DNA from: UBA7803 sp041686955
Lineage (GTDB): Bacteria; Pseudomonadota; Gammaproteobacteria; Pseudomonadales; Azotimanducaceae
Assembly (NCBI GenBank): GCA_041686955.1
Contig: JAWLCV010000035.1
Coordinates: 1-43,503 of the forward strand
DNA: 43,503 bases
Reading direction: 5' to 3'
The position numbers and the translations under genes were made by a program. Each line of letters opens with the position of its first letter. Positions within the stretch are counted from its first letter, which is position 1. The notes below the pieces were generated by a model, which saw nothing but the letters and a program-made list of their open reading frames with translations, searched no databases and was not told the origin of the DNA. Shown in pieces: positions 42,656 to 43,503 of this stretch.

Positions 42656-43315
42656 TCAGGCCGACTGCTTCTCGCTCTCGCGTTCCTGACCGATGATCTC
42701 GCCTTTGAAGATCCACACCTTGATGCCGATGATCCCGTAGGTGGTCTTGGCTTCCCAGGTGGCGTAGTCGATGTCCGCCCGCAGGGTGTGCAGCGGAACC
42801 CGCCCTTCGTGGTAGACCTCGGAACGCGCGATCTCCGCACCGCCGAGCCGGCCCGCCACGCGCACCTTGATACCCTCGGCCCCGAGCCGCATGGCGTTCT
42901 GGATCACCCGCCGCATGGCCCGGCGGAACTGCACCCGACGCTCGAGCTGCTGAGCCACGTTCTGGGCCACCAGCAGCGCGTCCAGCTCGGGCTTGCGGAT
43001 CTCCTCGATGTTGACGTGCACCGGCACGCCCATCATCCGGGCCAGTTCCTGGCGCAGCCGCTCCACGTCTTCGCCCTTCTTGCCGATGACGATGCCGGGG
43101 CGGGCGGTATGGATCGTGATGCGCGCGGTCTGCGCCGGCCGCTCGATTTCGATACGCCCCACCGAGGCCTGCGCCAGGCGCTTGCGCAGATAGTCGCGCA
43201 CCTGGAGATCGCTCAGCAGATAATCGGAATAGTGCTTGGAATCCGCGTACCACACGGAGGTGTGGTCCTTGACGATTCCGAGGCGGATGCCGACGGGGTT
43301 GACCTTCTGACCCAT
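42656..43315 (-). CDS. rpsC: 30S ribosomal protein S3
   Basis: A 219-residue protein at the mRNA entry channel. MGQKVNPVGIRLGIVKDHTSVWY start; KH domain with TARPGIVIGKKGEDVERLRQ near 66-85; C-terminal domain with GAEGIKVRVAGRLGGAEIARSE (about 143-164) and TTYGIIGIKVWIFKGEI near 192. Slightly shorter than E. coli (233) at the C-terminus. S10 operon. Confidence 0.98.
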   Translation of the reverse strand: MGQKVNPVGIRLGIVKDHTSVWYADSKHYSDYLLSDLQVRDYLRKRLAQASVGRIEIERPAQTARITIHTARPGIVIGKKGEDVERLRQELARMMGVPVHVNIEEIRKPELDALLVAQNVAQQLERRVQFRRAMRRVIQNAMRLGAEGIKVRVAGRLGGAEIARSEVYHEGRVPLHTLRADIDYATWEAKTTYGIIGIKVWIFKGEIIGQERESEKQSA

Positions 43316-43322
43316 ACCTAAC

Positions 43323-43503
43323 TTACTCGTCCGTGACCGTCACGGTGATGTGACTGGTGCGTTTGAAGATTCGATCCGCCCGGCCTTTCGCCCGCGGCTT
43401 GATGCGCTTCATCGTCAGACCTTCGTTGACGAAGATCTCCGAGATCCTGAGCTCGTCGATGTCGGCGGCTTCGTTGTTCTCGGCGTTGGCGATGGCGGAT
43501 TCC
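43323..43503 (-). CDS. rplV: 50S ribosomal protein L22 (C-terminal part, 5' end outside window)
   Basis: The last 59 codons of L22 before the TAA at 43323-43325: ESAIANAENNEAADIDELR, then IFVNEGLTMKRIKPRAKGRADRIFKR and THITVTV-like SHITVTVTDE. The beta-hairpin that reaches into the exit tunnel is the MKRIKPRAKGRA segment. The gene continues past the window edge; it lies seven bases before rpsC, the S10-operon order. Confidence 0.97.
   Translation of the reverse strand, partial: ESAIANAENNEAADIDELRISEIFVNEGLTMKRIKPRAKGRADRIFKRTSHITVTVTDE

Overview
The window is a GC-rich bacterial chromosome segment made almost entirely of core housekeeping genes. Gene content and order point to a gammaproteobacterium: lolB/hemA divergence with hemA-prfA-prmC-moeB, tRNA-Gln-prs-rplY-pth-ychF, the lipB-ybeD-dacA-rlpA-mltB-rodA-mrdA-rlmH-rsfS-nadD-proA block, and S10-spc-alpha ribosomal operons followed by uvrA/ssb. 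High GC, many GTG starts and the uvrA/ssb position next to rplQ would fit a Chromatiales/Ectothiorhodospiraceae- or Pseudomonas-like relative, but that finer placement is inference. No mobile element, CRISPR array, prophage, insertion sequence or attachment site was seen, and no stretch above 300 bases lacks a gene.

Layout. 1-4128 (minus): a partial Bax-inhibitor-1 membrane protein, then a tightly packed run transcribed leftward: exported peroxiredoxin, PsiE-like membrane protein, RimB-like retropepsin-fold protease, RimK S6-glutamate ligase and an aspartoacylase/AstE-like zinc hydrolase. 4202-5182 (plus): a YajO-like aldo/keto reductase. 5199-9417 (minus): AI-2E family transporter, an orphan sensor histidine kinase, tRNA-Met(CAT) and an (alpha/alpha)6-type glycoside hydrolase; this is the most accessory-looking part. 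9518-14447 (minus): membrane protein, ychF, pth, rplY, prs, tRNA-Gln(TTG), lolB. The ispE gene that normally sits between lolB and prs is absent. 14523-18469 (plus): hemA, prfA, prmC, moeB, joined by 4-base stop/start overlaps. 18432-28786 (minus): lipB back through proA and a Lon-N-domain protein, a long cell-wall elongation, lipoylation, NAD and proline-synthesis cluster. 28901-29692 (plus): uppP. 29712-30173 (minus) ssb, diverging from uvrA (30311-33166, plus). 33216-43503 (minus): alpha, spc and the distal S10 operon, from rplQ back to a partial rplV.

How the genes work together. The right quarter supplies ribosomal proteins, SecY and the RNA polymerase alpha subunit. The middle supplies peptide release (prfA, prmC), peptidyl-tRNA recycling (pth), ribosome silencing and 23S methylation (rsfS, rlmH), tetrapyrrole entry (hemA), PRPP (prs), and rod-shape wall synthesis (mrdA/rodA/dacA/mltB/rlpA) with the lipid carrier recycler uppP. 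The left end carries a possible ribosome-modification module around rimK. Sigma70-like promoters can be read in front of the BI-1 gene, tRNA-Met and tRNA-Gln/prs.

The window does not show a clearly new multi-gene system. The most interesting leads are the rimK module with two hydrolases and an exported peroxiredoxin, the missing ispE, and an inverted repeat flanking the -10 element of the tRNA-Gln/prs promoter.
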